Positions 18,350-27,576 of a DNA stretch of 64,000 bases are shown piece after piece. The translations under genes were made by a program, and so were the position numbers. The notes beneath the pieces were generated by a model, which saw only the letters and a program-made list of their open reading frames with translations, ran no database searches and had not been told where the DNA came from. Positions within the stretch are counted from its first letter, which is position 1, and the number at the start of each line of letters is the position of its first letter. The stretch covers positions 310,001-374,000 of the forward strand of contig NZ_BMTS01000007.1 of assembly GCF_014649795.1 (NCBI RefSeq). Direction: 5' to 3'. The DNA comes from Streptomyces melanogenes (GTDB lineage: Bacteria > Actinomycetota > Actinomycetes > Streptomycetales > Streptomycetaceae).

Positions 18350-18933
18350 CGTCCGCTCCCCTCGGCCCCGGCGCCCTGGCCGGTCCGGTCGCCCGTCTCG
18401 CCCCAACTGCCGTATCCGCCGGGATCGGTGGCGGGAGCCTTGAGACCGGCCGCCTTCCACACCAGGCCCTCGGCATAGGCGCGCGAAGAGACCACGGTCG
18501 GCGGCGGCCCCGGCCAACTGCCCGTGTACCAGAGGTACGTCACCGCCCGGGCCGCATCCCGCAGCTCGCCGTCCATGGCGTCGTCGAGCTCCCGAAGCTC
18601 GCGCAGCAGCCGCGCGTATCGCTCGATGCCGAGCTCTTCCGCAGCGACCGCCTGGTACACCTCGGTCAACCCGGTGGCCTGCAGGGATGCTTCATCGAAT
18701 CCGGTCAGCCGCGCCGACAGGTCGATGAAGCGAGGTAAGTCGTCTGTGAGGGGCACGCGGGCATCGGTGCCCAGTTGCCTGCCGGTCCATGCGCTGTGTT
18801 CTTGGAAGGGCTTGTTCACGCCAGAGGCGAGGCTTGATCTTGGCAGGATGCAATACTCACAGCCGTACGCGACATGCGTGCCCATGACGGTGACGGGTAG
18901 TGCGGCCGCGCGCCGAGCGGGAGATGAGCGCAC
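18346..18933 (-). CDS. Small subunit of the GMC dehydrogenase (gluconate 2-dehydrogenase subunit 3/sorbitol DH-like)
   Basis: Up to 195 aa. The core (LPRFIDLSARLTGFDE, EELGIERYARLLRELRELDD, AARAVTYLWYTGSWPG) resembles the small subunit family that pairs with membrane FAD dehydrogenases (PF12318 type). The stop overlaps the GMC start. The start is uncertain: GTG 18933 follows the MarR stop directly (TGAGTG), but its first ~60 residues do not look family-like, and several in-frame starts lie further in. A Tat signal, often present in such subunits, is not seen. Confidence 0.72.
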   Translation of the reverse strand: MRSSPARRAAALPVTVMGTHVAYGCEYCILPRSSLASGVNKPFQEHSAWTGRQLGTDARVPLTDDLPRFIDLSARLTGFDEASLQATGLTEVYQAVAAEELGIERYARLLRELRELDDAMDGELRDAARAVTYLWYTGSWPGPPPTVVSSRAYAEGLVWKAAGLKAPATDPGGYGSWGETGDRTGQGAGAEGSGR

Positions 18934-19425
18934 TCACCCGGTGGGACCACCGGCGGCCTCGCGCCGCACGGTCTCCGCGACGTTGGACAGTGCCGTGCCG
19001 AAGTGGCGGCGCTGTGTAGCGGTGAGGGAGTCGAAGACGAGTCGGCGCACCTGCGCGACGTGCCCCGGCGCGCTGTCGACCAGCTTCTGCTGACCGCTGT
19101 CGGTCAGCGTGGCCAGGGTGTAGCGACCGTCGCTCGGGTCGACTCGACGTACGATCCACTCCCGCGCCTCGAAGCGGTCCATCAGCTTGGACAGCCGCGG
19201 GAGTGTGCTGTTGCAGTCCCGGGCCAACTCGCTGAATCGCATGGTGACGTGATCCGCCATCGACAGCCGGGCGAGTACGCCGTACTCGAAGTTCGAGATG
19301 CCCGCGTCGCGCTGCAGCTGACGGTCCAGGGCCGCGGGCAGCGCGATCACGACGGTGAGAAGGTCCTGCCAGAGTTCCTGCTGGTCGGCGTCGAGCCACG
19401 GTGACGGTGTATCCATGCGAGCCAT
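18934..19425 (-). CDS. MarR family transcriptional regulator
   Basis: Winged-helix repressor of 163 aa: dimer helix (QQELWQDLLTVVIALPAAL), HTH (NFEYGVLARLS, RFSELARDCNSTLPRLSKLM) and wing (VRRVDPSDGRYTLATLT). Two starts are possible, ATG 19425 or ATG 19416. The gene is divergent from the EthD protein; three copies of TTGCC-N2-GGCAA fill the gap, one directly upstream of its own start, so it very probably represses both itself and the EthD gene. It heads the run of dehydrogenase genes. Confidence 0.93.
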   Translation of the reverse strand: MARMDTPSPWLDADQQELWQDLLTVVIALPAALDRQLQRDAGISNFEYGVLARLSMADHVTMRFSELARDCNSTLPRLSKLMDRFEAREWIVRRVDPSDGRYTLATLTDSGQQKLVDSAPGHVAQVRRLVFDSLTATQRRHFGTALSNVAETVRREAAGGPTG

Positions 19426-19429
19426 TCTA

Positions 19430-19500
19430 CTTGCCCAGGCAAGGGATATCTATTGCCTGGGCAAGTCATCGTCGTCTACGTTATAAGTTGCCCAGGCAAG
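19430..19500. promoter_or_regulatory. Three MarR operator palindromes (TTGCC-N2-GGCAA)
   Basis: Sites at 19431-19442, 19453-19464 and 19488-19499, each a perfect TTGCC/GGCAA inverted repeat with a CA or TG spacer. Centres are 22 and 35 bp apart, so sites 1 and 2 face the same side of the helix. They sit between the MarR gene and the divergent EthD gene, the expected place for an autorepressor. Binding by this MarR protein is inferred. Confidence 0.85.
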
Positions 19501-19526
19501 TAAAAAGCGGCTTCAAGGAGTCATCT

Positions 19527-19868
19527 GTGATCAAGATCAGCATCTTCCTGACCCGGCGGGCAGACCTCAACCATGAGGAGTTCGTGGAGTACTGGCAGAA
19601 GCACACCGCGCTGATCACGAGCCTGCCCGGCGGAGAGGTCCCGGTCCGGCGCTACGTCCAACTCCTGCCCACCGACGACGAGATCCCCGGCATACGCACG
19701 GCTGCCTACGACGGTGTCGCCGAGGTGTGGGTCGACAGCGTCGCCGATGCCGCCCGCTGGTTCACCTCCGACACCTACACCACGACCGTCGCCGCGGACG
19801 AGGAGAACTTCCTCGACCGCTCCCAGACCCGTTTCCTCTACGCCACCGAGCTCGCGATCTTCGGCTGA
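19527..19868 (+). CDS. EthD domain protein
   Basis: Protein of 113 aa of the dimeric alpha-beta barrel superfamily: IKISIFLTRRADLNHEEFVEYW is the characteristic EthD opening, followed by the helix around WVDSVADAARWF and the final FLDRSQTRFLYATEL. Members include partners of ether-degrading P450s and small decarboxylating or cyclising enzymes. GTG at 19527 is set by AAGGAG six bases upstream. It probably belongs to the MarR regulon with the GMC dehydrogenase. Confidence 0.88.
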   Translation: MIKISIFLTRRADLNHEEFVEYWQKHTALITSLPGGEVPVRRYVQLLPTDDEIPGIRTAAYDGVAEVWVDSVADAARWFTSDTYTTTVAADEENFLDRSQTRFLYATELAIFG

Positions 19869-20105
19869 GCACCGCCGCCGGAGACGACTCGCCCCGGGGC
19901 CGGCAACCGACCCAGGTCAGTCGTGCGGAACGAGGCCCGGGCGAGCTGACGAAGAGGTCGCCCGGGCCGGGCTCGTCCCCACCGATGGGGTGCTGCCGAG
20001 CCTGTTCAGCAGCCGAGCAATCGCTCGTAGCGCCCATGAGGGCCGGGGGCTGCCAAGGGCCGTGGTGACCATCCGCTTGCTGCGTACGAGGTCCCGATCC
20101 CTCTC

Positions 20106-20136
20106 TTGACACCCCGTCATGGGCGCGGGCTACCGT
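20106..20136 (+). promoter_or_regulatory. Possible sigma-70-type promoter for the broken monooxygenase
   Basis: TTGACA at 20106-20111 and TACCGT at 20131-20136, spacing 19 bp, about 120 bp upstream of the monooxygenase start. The region 19869-20257 holds nothing else I can recognise. Confidence 0.35.
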
Positions 20137-20257
20137 GGCCGTGGACGTCGAAAACACGGCCCGGTCGGTAGTCCGGGCGGCGCCATGCGCCCGTCGCACC
20201 CGAAATTCGGTGTGTCCAGAGCGTCCCTTTCTTTGTCGTGCACGAGAGAGGGAACCC

Positions 20258-21464
20258 GTGACCACCTCAGCTCTCCGCGTGATCGTGATCGGTGCCGGTC
20301 TGGGCGGCTTGGCGCTCGCCCAGGGACTGCGCCGCGACGGCATCGACGTCTCCGTCTACGAACGGGACGCATCCCCCACCTCCCGGCGTCAGGGCTACCG
20401 TCTGCGGCTGAACCCGGACGGGCTCCATGCCCTCGACGAGCTTCTGCCCCCGCCGCTCAGCCGCTTGGTGTCGACGACCGCCTCGCCCCAGCCGCCGACC
20501 GTCATCCTCGACGCCCGGCTCGACCAGCTGTCCGCCACCGACCCCGGCGCCAGCGCCGACGGAGGCCGCAACGTCGCGGTCAACCGGCTCACCCTGCGGC
20601 AGATCCTGCTGCACGGACTGGACGACATCGTCCACTTCGGCAAGGAGTGCACCGGCTACCGGATCCACGCCGACTCCACCTGACCGCGCACTTCCGCGAC
20701 GGAACCCGTGCCACGGGTGACGTCCTGGTCGCGGCCGACGGTGTCAACTCCGCGGTACGACGGCAGTATTTGCCGCATGCACACGTCATGGACACCGGTG
20801 TACGAGTCATCTACGGCCGCTTCCCGCTCACTCCAGAGACCACTGGTCTGATTCCCGACCGTCTTTTCGCCCTCTACACCGGGATCGTCGGTCCGGACCA
20901 CCAGCACGTCGGCCTCGCGCCGGTGCAGTACGCACCCCTCCGAGCGACGCCATCGCGCGCCTTGCACCCACGCTGGACCTGGCCGACACCGAGGACTACA
21001 TGATGTGCCTGTTCTCGGCCCGCACCGAACTGCTGCCCCACACCGACGCAGAGCTGCACCGTGCCCCCGGGCAACAACTGCGGGACATGGCCGCGGGTAT
21101 GACCCGCAGCTGGAATCCCCTCCTCGGCTCGATCATCGCGCTGTGGCAGCCCGAGTCCGTCTTCCCGCTGACCATCCGCTCCAGCGTGCCCCTGACACCC
21201 TGGCCCACCAGTACCGTCACTCTGCTCGGCGACGCCATCCATGCGATGAGCCCGGCCGTCGGCGTCGGGGCGAACACCGCACTGCGCGACGCGCTCGCCC
21301 TCGCAACCCAACTCGGCAAGGCCGCCCGCGGAGCCGACCTCGTCTCCTCTCTGCACGCCTACGAAGCCGACATGACCGCCTACGGCTTCGACGCCGTACG
21401 CACCTCCGCCCGATACGGCCAGCAACGCATCGGCCAGGCCCCACTGCCCGACCCGACCAGCTGA
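20258..21464 (+). pseudogene. FAD-dependent monooxygenase (aromatic hydroxylase type), two frameshifts
   Basis: The pieces in three frames assemble into one FAD monooxygenase: start GTG 20258 with VIVIGAGLGGLALAQGLR (Rossmann), NVAVNRLTLRQIL, then after a shift near 20676 GDVLVAADGVNSAVRRQYL (DG fingerprint), and after a second shift near 20935 TEDYMMCLF...LLGDAIHAMSPAVGVGANTALRDA (GD motif) to TGA 21464. Each break fits the loss of one base. About 400 aa if restored, normal for the family. Two independent shifts make sequencing error less likely than decay, but both should be checked. Confidence 0.88.
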
Positions 21465-21466
21465 CC

Positions 21467-21508
21467 CACCACCGGGCCGGTCCCGGAGGCCGTCTGGGCC
21501 GGTGGTGC
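21467..21508. terminator. Hairpin between convergent genes
   Basis: Complementary arms CACCACCGG and CCGGTGGTG flank a ~20-nt loop, between the broken monooxygenase (+) and the lectin fragment (-). It could terminate transcription from both sides. Confidence 0.45.
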
Positions 21509-21532
21509 GAGGGTCCAGACGGCCCGGCCGGT

Positions 21533-21898
21533 TCAGGGGCTGACTGTGTTCCAGCGTTGGGCGGGGATGTCCTGGCACTTGTAGAGGTTGACGACGCCGT
21601 GGTCGGCGTCGGGGGACAGCAGGCAGAGGTGGTTGGCTTCGTTGCGGTAGCGGATGCTTCCGTCGGGGTATGCCTCGGCGAGCCAGCGCTGGCCCGCTCC
21701 GGCGACGCCGCGGGCATCGTCACACTTGTAGAGCAGGGCGGCTGTCTGGATGGTGGCGTGGACGTCCTGGCTGCCCAGGCACTGGTTGTCGCCGCTCAGG
21801 CTCAGGATGCGGACCAGGTTGTCGTCCCGGCTGATCCGCTGGATGTTCCAGCCGAAGTCCTGCCGCTCGTACAACAGCCAGCAGATCGCCGAGGCCAC
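21533..21898 (-). pseudogene. Ricin-B-type lectin domain fragment
   Basis: A 121-residue frame with beta-trefoil lectin features: GWNIQRISRDDNLVRILSLS, then GSQDVHATIQTAALLYKC and the QRW motifs (AGQRWLAEA, AQRWNTV). It has neither a signal peptide nor a catalytic partner, and the N-terminus reads MASAICWLLYERQDF, suggesting a 3' remnant of a longer gene. On the other strand, directly beyond its 5' end (~21895-22100), a short stretch reads in a protein-like way (DDYRCAALAHFALETSAFAH) but has no start; it looks like the tail of another broken gene. Confidence 0.6.
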
Positions 21899-22298
21899 CG
21901 GGAGTCGGCCCGACGACTACCGGTGCGCCGCTCTGGCCCACTTCGCCCTGGAGACATCGGCCTTCGCCCACCGCACTGACGACCCCGAACGCGCCATGGA
22001 TGCCGCCTTCGCTCTCCTCCAGGACGGGTGGGGCGCGGCACGACGGGGCACGCGGCGAACGGGCCCTGAGCCCTTCGGCTTTGGTGGACTTGGCGGCTGA
22101 GGGCAGGTTTCGTCTCGGTTCCGGGGACGGTGCGGCTCAGGGCAAGGGTCGCGCCCTTTCTCGGTCCGCTGGGGGAGCGGAGTGTGGCGAGGATGCGCTA
22201 CGAGCCGGTGTCATCTGGCCGCAGTCTGGCTGATATCCGTCGCGTTTATGGGCGCTTTACGTAACAAAGTGCATACGCTATGTGTCGTGTCGGTGCGG

Positions 22299-22682
22299 AT
22301 GGTGCTCTGGAGGCGGCAGTCGTCGGTCTGGGTCGCAGTGGTTCTCGCTGTGGTCGTGGCCGGACTGGTGCATGTCCTGGGATGTGCGCACGGGCCGCAG
22401 GACGACGGCGTTGGCAGGGCGGATTCTCTCCTGAGCGCGACGTCCGTTCCCTTGGAGCACGCCTCCGTGAAGCCGTCGCGCGACGCGGAAGCCGAGGAGT
22501 GCGCTGGGGTTGACGCGCCGGCCTGGATGCCGGGGGCCGCGGTGACGGCCCCGAGCATCGGCGCGGCGGTGCAGACGGTCGAGTACCCGACGGTCCGGCA
22601 GTCGGCGCCGTTGGGTGTAGTGCCACGGGCCGGGCCGGAACAGGGGCGGGCCCTGGCGGAGCTTGGGGTGTGGCGGAGCTGA
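22299..22682 (+). CDS. Small membrane/secreted hypothetical protein
   Basis: 127 aa from ATG 22299 (in-frame GTGs at 22287 and 22293 are alternatives). One strong hydrophobic segment near the start (VWVAVVLAVVVAGLVHVLGC) is followed by a polar, Ala/Pro-rich tail with no motif I know. The layout recalls small DUF6153-like actinomycete proteins, but that is a guess. The region between the lectin fragment and this gene (21899-22286) holds only the debris noted above. Confidence 0.5.
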   Translation: MVLWRRQSSVWVAVVLAVVVAGLVHVLGCAHGPQDDGVGRADSLLSATSVPLEHASVKPSRDAEAEECAGVDAPAWMPGAAVTAPSIGAAVQTVEYPTVRQSAPLGVVPRAGPEQGRALAELGVWRS

Positions 22683-22832
22683 CGGGGCCGGCTCCGTGCG
22701 CCTGGACCGGTTGGACGGCGGTGTTGCCATCCCCGGTCGCGTGCGGTGCTTCTGCGTGCCGACAGCCCGCTTTTCTAGCAACGCGTCCCCTGCCTGACAT
22801 GCAGTTCCGCGGGGATGCGGGAGAGCCACGCG

Positions 22833-23981
22833 ATGAACAACTTCCCCATGACGTCACTGCCCGCTGCGGCGGCGCAGTTGCTGTCTGCTCCGTCCCTGCC
22901 CGCCTGGACCCCGGCAGGGTTGGTGGGTGACACGCCGAGCCTGTGGATCGGCGAGCCGTTCACGGCCGTCGGCCGGGGTTTCTGGGCCAAGCTCGAAGGC
23001 CACAACCCGGGCGGAATCAAGGACCGTACCGCGCTGTACATGGTGGCTCGCGCTCGTGAGCGCGGCGATCTGCTTCCGGGGGCGCGGATCGTGGAATCCA
23101 CCTCCGGCACCCTGGGCTTGGGCCTGGCCCTGGCCGGGGTGGCCTTGGGGCATCCGGTCACCGTGGTCACCGACCCGGGCATGGAGCCGTTGATGACCGG
23201 CCTGCTCACCGCCTACGGCGCGGACATCCAGGTCGTGGCGGAGCCGCATCCGGTGGGGGGCTGGCAGCAGGCCCGCCGGACACGGGTCGAGGAACTGCTC
23301 GCGCGCCATCCGGACGCCTGGTGCCCGGACCAGTACAACAACCCCGACAACGTGGCCGCGTACGCGCCGCTGGCCCACGAGCTCGTCGCCCAGCTCGGGC
23401 GGATCGACACGCTGGTGGTCAGCGTGGGCACCGGCGGGCACTCCGCCGGAATCGGTGCCGTGCTGCGCGGCTTCTTCCCCTCCCTGCGGATCGTCGGCGT
23501 GGACACCTGCGGCTCAACCATTTTCGGTCAGCCCGCGGGGCCCCGGCTGATGCGGGGGCTGGGGAGCAGCATCTACCCGCGCAACGTCGACTACACCCTG
23601 TTCGACGAGGTGCACTGGGTCGCCGCCGGCGAGGCGGTCTGGGCCGCCCGGGCGCTGGCCCGCTCCCGATACGTGAGCGGGGGATGGAGCGTGGGGGCGG
23701 TTGCCCTGGTGGCTCGTCACCTGGCCGCCGCCGGCCCGGCGGAGGAGAAGATCGCGGCGGTGTTCCCCGACGGCCCGCAACGCTACGTCGGGACCGTGTT
23801 CGACGATGCCTGGTGCCGTCAGCATGATGTGCTCGGCTGCGTGCCCGCCGAGGCACCCGACGAGATCGGCCATCCCGGCGAGCGTACGGTGTCCCGCTGG
23901 ACGAGGTGCGCGACCGTGCTGGACCCGGTCGGCGCGGCACTCCGCTCCGGCGCCGTCGGCCCCACGGGAGTCACCCGGTGA
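22833..23981 (+). CDS. PLP-dependent cysteine-synthase family enzyme
   Basis: Fold-type II PLP enzyme of 382 aa. The Schiff-base lysine motif GGIKDRTALYM is at residues ~60-70, ESTSGTLGLGLA follows (phosphate/substrate Asn-loop equivalent), then a glycine-rich VSVGTGGHSAGIGAVLRG that binds PLP phosphate. It resembles cysteine synthase/cystathionine beta-synthase and SbnA-like enzymes but carries ~50 extra C-terminal residues. It is coupled to an MFS exporter (GTGA overlap), suggesting it makes an exported amino acid or a precursor. ATG 22833 is preferred to 22815 because a GGGAG lies before it. Confidence 0.87.
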   Translation: MNNFPMTSLPAAAAQLLSAPSLPAWTPAGLVGDTPSLWIGEPFTAVGRGFWAKLEGHNPGGIKDRTALYMVARARERGDLLPGARIVESTSGTLGLGLALAGVALGHPVTVVTDPGMEPLMTGLLTAYGADIQVVAEPHPVGGWQQARRTRVEELLARHPDAWCPDQYNNPDNVAAYAPLAHELVAQLGRIDTLVVSVGTGGHSAGIGAVLRGFFPSLRIVGVDTCGSTIFGQPAGPRLMRGLGSSIYPRNVDYTLFDEVHWVAAGEAVWAARALARSRYVSGGWSVGAVALVARHLAAAGPAEEKIAAVFPDGPQRYVGTVFDDAWCRQHDVLGCVPAEAPDEIGHPGERTVSRWTRCATVLDPVGAALRSGAVGPTGVTR

Positions 23982-25246
23982 AATCCCTGTGGTCCACCAC
24001 TCGCTCCTTCCCGCCCGCCGTCCGGCTGTTGATGGCCAATCAGTTCGCCATCAACCTCGCCTTCTACATGTTGATGCCCTACCTCGCCGCCCACCTGTCC
24101 GACGATCTGGGCCTGGCGGCGTGGGCAGTCGGCCTGGTGCTGGGGGTGCGCAACCTCTCTCAGCAGGGCCTGTTCCTGATCGGCGGCACCCTGGCCGACC
24201 GGTTCGGCTACAAGGCCCCGATCATTGCCGGATGCCTGCTGCGCACGGGCGGCTTCGCCCTGCTGGGCTGGGTGGACAGCGTGCCCGCCCTGATCGTCGC
24301 CTCGGCGGCAACCGGCTTCGCGGGCGCCCTGTTCAACCCGGCGGTCCGCGCCTACCTGGCCGCCGGTGCCGGCGAGCGCAGGGTGGAGGCGTTCGCCGCG
24401 TTCAACGTCTACTACCAGGGCGGGATGCTGCTGGGTCCGCTGGTCGGCCTGGCCCTGCTGGCCGCCGACTTCCGGCTCGTGTGCACGGTGGCAGCGGCGA
24501 TCTTCGCCGCGCTTACGGTGCTGCAGTGGCGGGCGCTGCCCGCCCGGGGCGGAACCGCCGACACCGGGGAGGACGGCCCGTCCGGGGTGCTGGCGCAGTG
24601 GCGCACCGTGGTTGCCAACCGGCCCTTCCTGCTGTTCTCGCTGGCGATGATCGGCTCCTACGTACTGACCTTCCAGGTCTACTTGGCGCTGCCGCTCGCC
24701 GCGGGTGACGCGTTCGGGGCGGCCGGGACGAGGGCCACCAGCGCCTTGTTCGTCGTCTCGGCCGCCGTCGCGGTCCTCGGGCAGCTGCGGCTGACCGGCT
24801 GGGCCCGCAAACGCTGGAGCCCCCAGCAGGCTCTGGTCCGCGGACTCACGGTGATGGGAGTGGCGTTCGTCCCGCTCGCCCTGGTCCCCGGCACGGGCGG
24901 CCGAGCCGCGCAGGCGATGCTGCTGGCCGCGCTGATCGTGGCGGTGGTGGGGCTGGCCGCCGGTAGCGCGGTGGTCTACCCCTTCGAGATGGACACCGTG
25001 GTCTCCCTGGCCGGGAACCGCCTGGTCGCCACCCACTACGGCCTCTACAACACCGTCTCCGGCCTGGGCATCACGCTGGGCAACCTGGCCACCGGTGCCC
25101 TGTGGGACGTGGCCCAGCGCCATGATGCGCGCTGGCTGGCATGGAGTGCGCTGGGCGCCACCGGTATGGCCTGCGCCGGCGCGGTGTTCGCACTCGCCCG
25201 CACCGGGCGCCTCGCCGCGACTGACGCGCAGCCCGTCCCTGCCTGA
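23978..25246 (+). CDS. MFS transporter coupled to cysteine-synthase-like enzyme
   Basis: Transporter of 422 aa with 12 hydrophobic segments and the motif GGTLADRFGYKAPI between TM2 and TM3. GTG 23978 overlaps the previous stop, and GGGAG sits 7 bp upstream. Probable exporter of the product or a related amino acid, by analogy with other enzyme-exporter pairs. The strong hairpin just after it ends the operon. Confidence 0.92.
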   Translation: MKSLWSTTRSFPPAVRLLMANQFAINLAFYMLMPYLAAHLSDDLGLAAWAVGLVLGVRNLSQQGLFLIGGTLADRFGYKAPIIAGCLLRTGGFALLGWVDSVPALIVASAATGFAGALFNPAVRAYLAAGAGERRVEAFAAFNVYYQGGMLLGPLVGLALLAADFRLVCTVAAAIFAALTVLQWRALPARGGTADTGEDGPSGVLAQWRTVVANRPFLLFSLAMIGSYVLTFQVYLALPLAAGDAFGAAGTRATSALFVVSAAVAVLGQLRLTGWARKRWSPQQALVRGLTVMGVAFVPLALVPGTGGRAAQAMLLAALIVAVVGLAAGSAVVYPFEMDTVVSLAGNRLVATHYGLYNTVSGLGITLGNLATGALWDVAQRHDARWLAWSALGATGMACAGAVFALARTGRLAATDAQPVPA

Positions 25247-25257
25247 GCGGGTGTGAG

Positions 25258-25310
25258 GCAAAGGGGGGGCGGGTGTCCGGTCCTGCGGACCGGACACCCG
25301 CCCCCTTTGC
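25258..25310 (+). terminator. Strong intrinsic terminator
   Basis: Nearly perfect stem of more than 20 bp: arms begin GCAAAGGGGG and end CCCCCTTTGC, with GTGTCCGGTCC/GGACCGGACAC and a TGC loop. It lies 11 bp after the MFS stop. Confidence 0.9.
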
Positions 25311-25411
25311 TGCGGCCCCGGCAGCGACAGGGGCAACTCCGTTGTTTTGCCGTGCCGGAAAATCATGCTGGGGTCTACCGGACGTCACCCGAGCCCCGCA
25401 CAATCGCCCCT

Positions 25412-26506
25412 ATGACGATCACCACGGGCGCGGTGCTGCCCACGCACCGGACACCCGTCGCGCTCGCACGGGGGTTCCTGACCGGTGGCGTGGTCGGCAC
25501 GTCGCTCGCCGCACTCGTCGTGGGCGGGATCGTCGAGAACGTGCCGCTGTTCGTCACGGGGTTGGTCCTGCCCGTGGTGTACGGACTTCTGTTTTTCCTC
25601 GCCGGTATGCCGAGGCGTGCCCGGGAGGCGGCGGTTGTGCCCCGCACGGCGCTCGCGATGATCGAGAGTCTGGAGGCTGTCGGGGGCGAGTCGAGCGATG
25701 TACCGGTGCGGTTCGAGCTCACTGTCGCACCGGACGACGGGTCGGCGTACCGGGTGGAGTTCAGGCAGGACATCAACCTCGTGGACCTGTCCGACTACCG
25801 GCCGCGCGGCGTCGTGGTGGTCCAGTATCCGCCGGACCGGCCGTGGCGGGTGCGCATCGTCAAGCGGCCGACTCCGGAGTGGGAGGAACGGGCGGCCTCG
25901 GCCCGCCTCGACTCGGCGCCCGGGACGGCCAGGGTGGCCGCGCCCCCGGAGGGCTGTGCCTTCGGCTTCGTCGTGCTCCTCGGCCTGCTGCTCGGCGCGG
26001 CTGCTGTGGTCCTGCTGTTCCGCGTGGACCTCTTCGACCGCGACGACACCGCGCAACCGCCTCCGGTAGCGAGGCCGTCCGTCTCCTCCACGTCGTCGAC
26101 CACGGTGGTGTCGTCGGCGTCCGGAACGGTCTCCTTGGGCCCGGGGCAGTCGTTTCTCGACAAGGGTGAGCTGGACCGGGCTGTCGGCTCGCTCACCAGG
26201 GGTGGGGACACGCACCAGGCGCTCACCGTCGTCGTGCAGGAGCGCCTGCTGTCGGTCGTGTTCTCGCCGACCGGCACGCAGCCCCCGGGACTCGACCCCC
26301 GTACGCTGCCCTACGACCGTTTCCCCGCCCTGGTCGAGGAGGCCACGGCCACCCTCGGCGTCCGCTCTCCCCGGACTTGGCAGATCATCGCCGACCGTCT
26401 CACCGGCTCCCTCGTCATCAGGGTTGTCGTGACCGGGCCCGAAGGTGCGGCGTCACTGGAGGCCAACGGGCAGGGCAAGGTGGTGCGGCGCGCACCCGCA
26501 CGGTGA
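25412..26506 (+). CDS. Membrane protein with extracytoplasmic C-terminal domain
   Basis: Protein of 364 aa. Two hydrophobic segments at residues ~20-70 (FLTGGVVGTSLAALVVGG; LFVTGLVLPVVYGLLFFLAG), a ~110-residue soluble domain between them and a third segment (FVVLLGLLLGAAAVVLLF), then a Ser/Thr-rich linker (SVSSTSSTTVVSSASG) and a ~120-residue globular C-terminal domain. No catalytic motif seen. The second half suggests surface exposure. It is 77 bp upstream of a DUF3592 gene and probably co-transcribed with it. Confidence 0.75.
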   Translation: MTITTGAVLPTHRTPVALARGFLTGGVVGTSLAALVVGGIVENVPLFVTGLVLPVVYGLLFFLAGMPRRAREAAVVPRTALAMIESLEAVGGESSDVPVRFELTVAPDDGSAYRVEFRQDINLVDLSDYRPRGVVVVQYPPDRPWRVRIVKRPTPEWEERAASARLDSAPGTARVAAPPEGCAFGFVVLLGLLLGAAAVVLLFRVDLFDRDDTAQPPPVARPSVSSTSSTTVVSSASGTVSLGPGQSFLDKGELDRAVGSLTRGGDTHQALTVVVQERLLSVVFSPTGTQPPGLDPRTLPYDRFPALVEEATATLGVRSPRTWQIIADRLTGSLVIRVVVTGPEGAASLEANGQGKVVRRAPAR

Positions 26507-26583
26507 GGTGCCCTGGGACCGCACTGTTGGGACGGCAAGGGTGTGCTCGGTGGCCGTCCCCGAAGTAGCAGGAGGAAAGACGG

Positions 26584-27444
26584 ATGGGCTGGCACGGGTA
26601 TCTGGTGCTGTGGTGCGGTGTGTTCGGCACGCTCGCACTGGTCGGCTACGGGAGGTCGCTGGCCGGGATGACCCCGGCGCAGCGGGCGGTCCGGGTGACG
26701 GGGCGGATCGAGCGGGTGGGGGAGCCCCGGCACGGAAGCTCTCCGAGGGAGGGGATAGCCGTGGTCGTCTCCTTCCAGGACCCGTCCAGCGGGCAGGAGT
26801 TCACCGTCACCAACGACGGTGAGCGGGGCGAGAGGATCAGCGCGGCCTGGACGGGTCGGGAGATCGGCGTCCACTACCCGCGCGGCAGGCCCCACGCCTT
26901 CCGGTTCACCAGCGACCTCTCCGAAGGCGGGCGCGGACTCGGCTGGCCGACCTTCGCGGTCTTCCTCGTGTACGCCGGTCCGGTCGTCGTCGCCGCGATC
27001 GACTGGGGTTGGCCGTGGGCCTTGCTCGGCTTCTGCGGGCCGTGGGCTCTCTCCGGCCTGTACCACCTGCCCGGGAACGTACGCGACAGGAACCGCCGTC
27101 TCGACACACTGGCCGCCATGGCCGCCGTACCCGGCCGTGTCGTCGCCGTACTCAAGAGCGTCAGCACCGACGACGACGGCTACACCTCCACCCACCTGGT
27201 ACCGGTCGTCACCTTCACCACCCTCGACGGCAGGGCCGTCACGGCCTACTGCGAGTCGGGACTGCCGGACCCCGCCGGATCGCAGGGCCTGGACGTCACG
27301 ATCCACTACGCCTGCGACGACCCGGCCGTCTTCGTCCTGGACGTCGAGGCCGAACGCCGGTCCTGGAAACGGGACATGGCCGTCAACGTCGTGGGTGTAC
27401 TGGTCGTGGCAGCGGCGGCCGTGGTGGGGGTGGTCGCACTGTGA
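26584..27444 (+). CDS. DUF3592-type membrane protein
   Basis: Protein of 286 aa with an N-terminal hydrophobic segment, two central ones and one at the C-terminus. Two similar soluble units (VTGRIERVGEPRHGSSP... and VPGRVVAVLKSVSTDDDG...) each carry the V-x-GxV/I pattern followed by strands and IHYP/IHYA endings of DUF3592, so the protein contains a duplicated DUF3592 module. AGGAGGAAAG just upstream fixes ATG 26584. Function of the family is unknown; members are often near secretion or envelope genes. Confidence 0.8.
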   Translation: MGWHGYLVLWCGVFGTLALVGYGRSLAGMTPAQRAVRVTGRIERVGEPRHGSSPREGIAVVVSFQDPSSGQEFTVTNDGERGERISAAWTGREIGVHYPRGRPHAFRFTSDLSEGGRGLGWPTFAVFLVYAGPVVVAAIDWGWPWALLGFCGPWALSGLYHLPGNVRDRNRRLDTLAAMAAVPGRVVAVLKSVSTDDDGYTSTHLVPVVTFTTLDGRAVTAYCESGLPDPAGSQGLDVTIHYACDDPAVFVLDVEAERRSWKRDMAVNVVGVLVVAAAAVVGVVAL

Positions 27445-27576
27445 CGCGGGAGCCGGGCTGTCTTCCCGCCATTCAAGGCAGGCCGCCCGATCGCCTCGTA
27501 GGGCCGAGGCCGGGCAGTCGACGGCCATGGCTGGACGGCTCTCCCCGCGCCCCGCGTCACAAGGAGGTCTGCCTGG

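Noticed and set aside
23819..25366. 515-codon minus-strand frame opposite the MFS gene
   Set aside because: Gln/Gly/Arg-rich, no hydrophobic pattern or domain; the plus strand encodes a clear MFS transporter.
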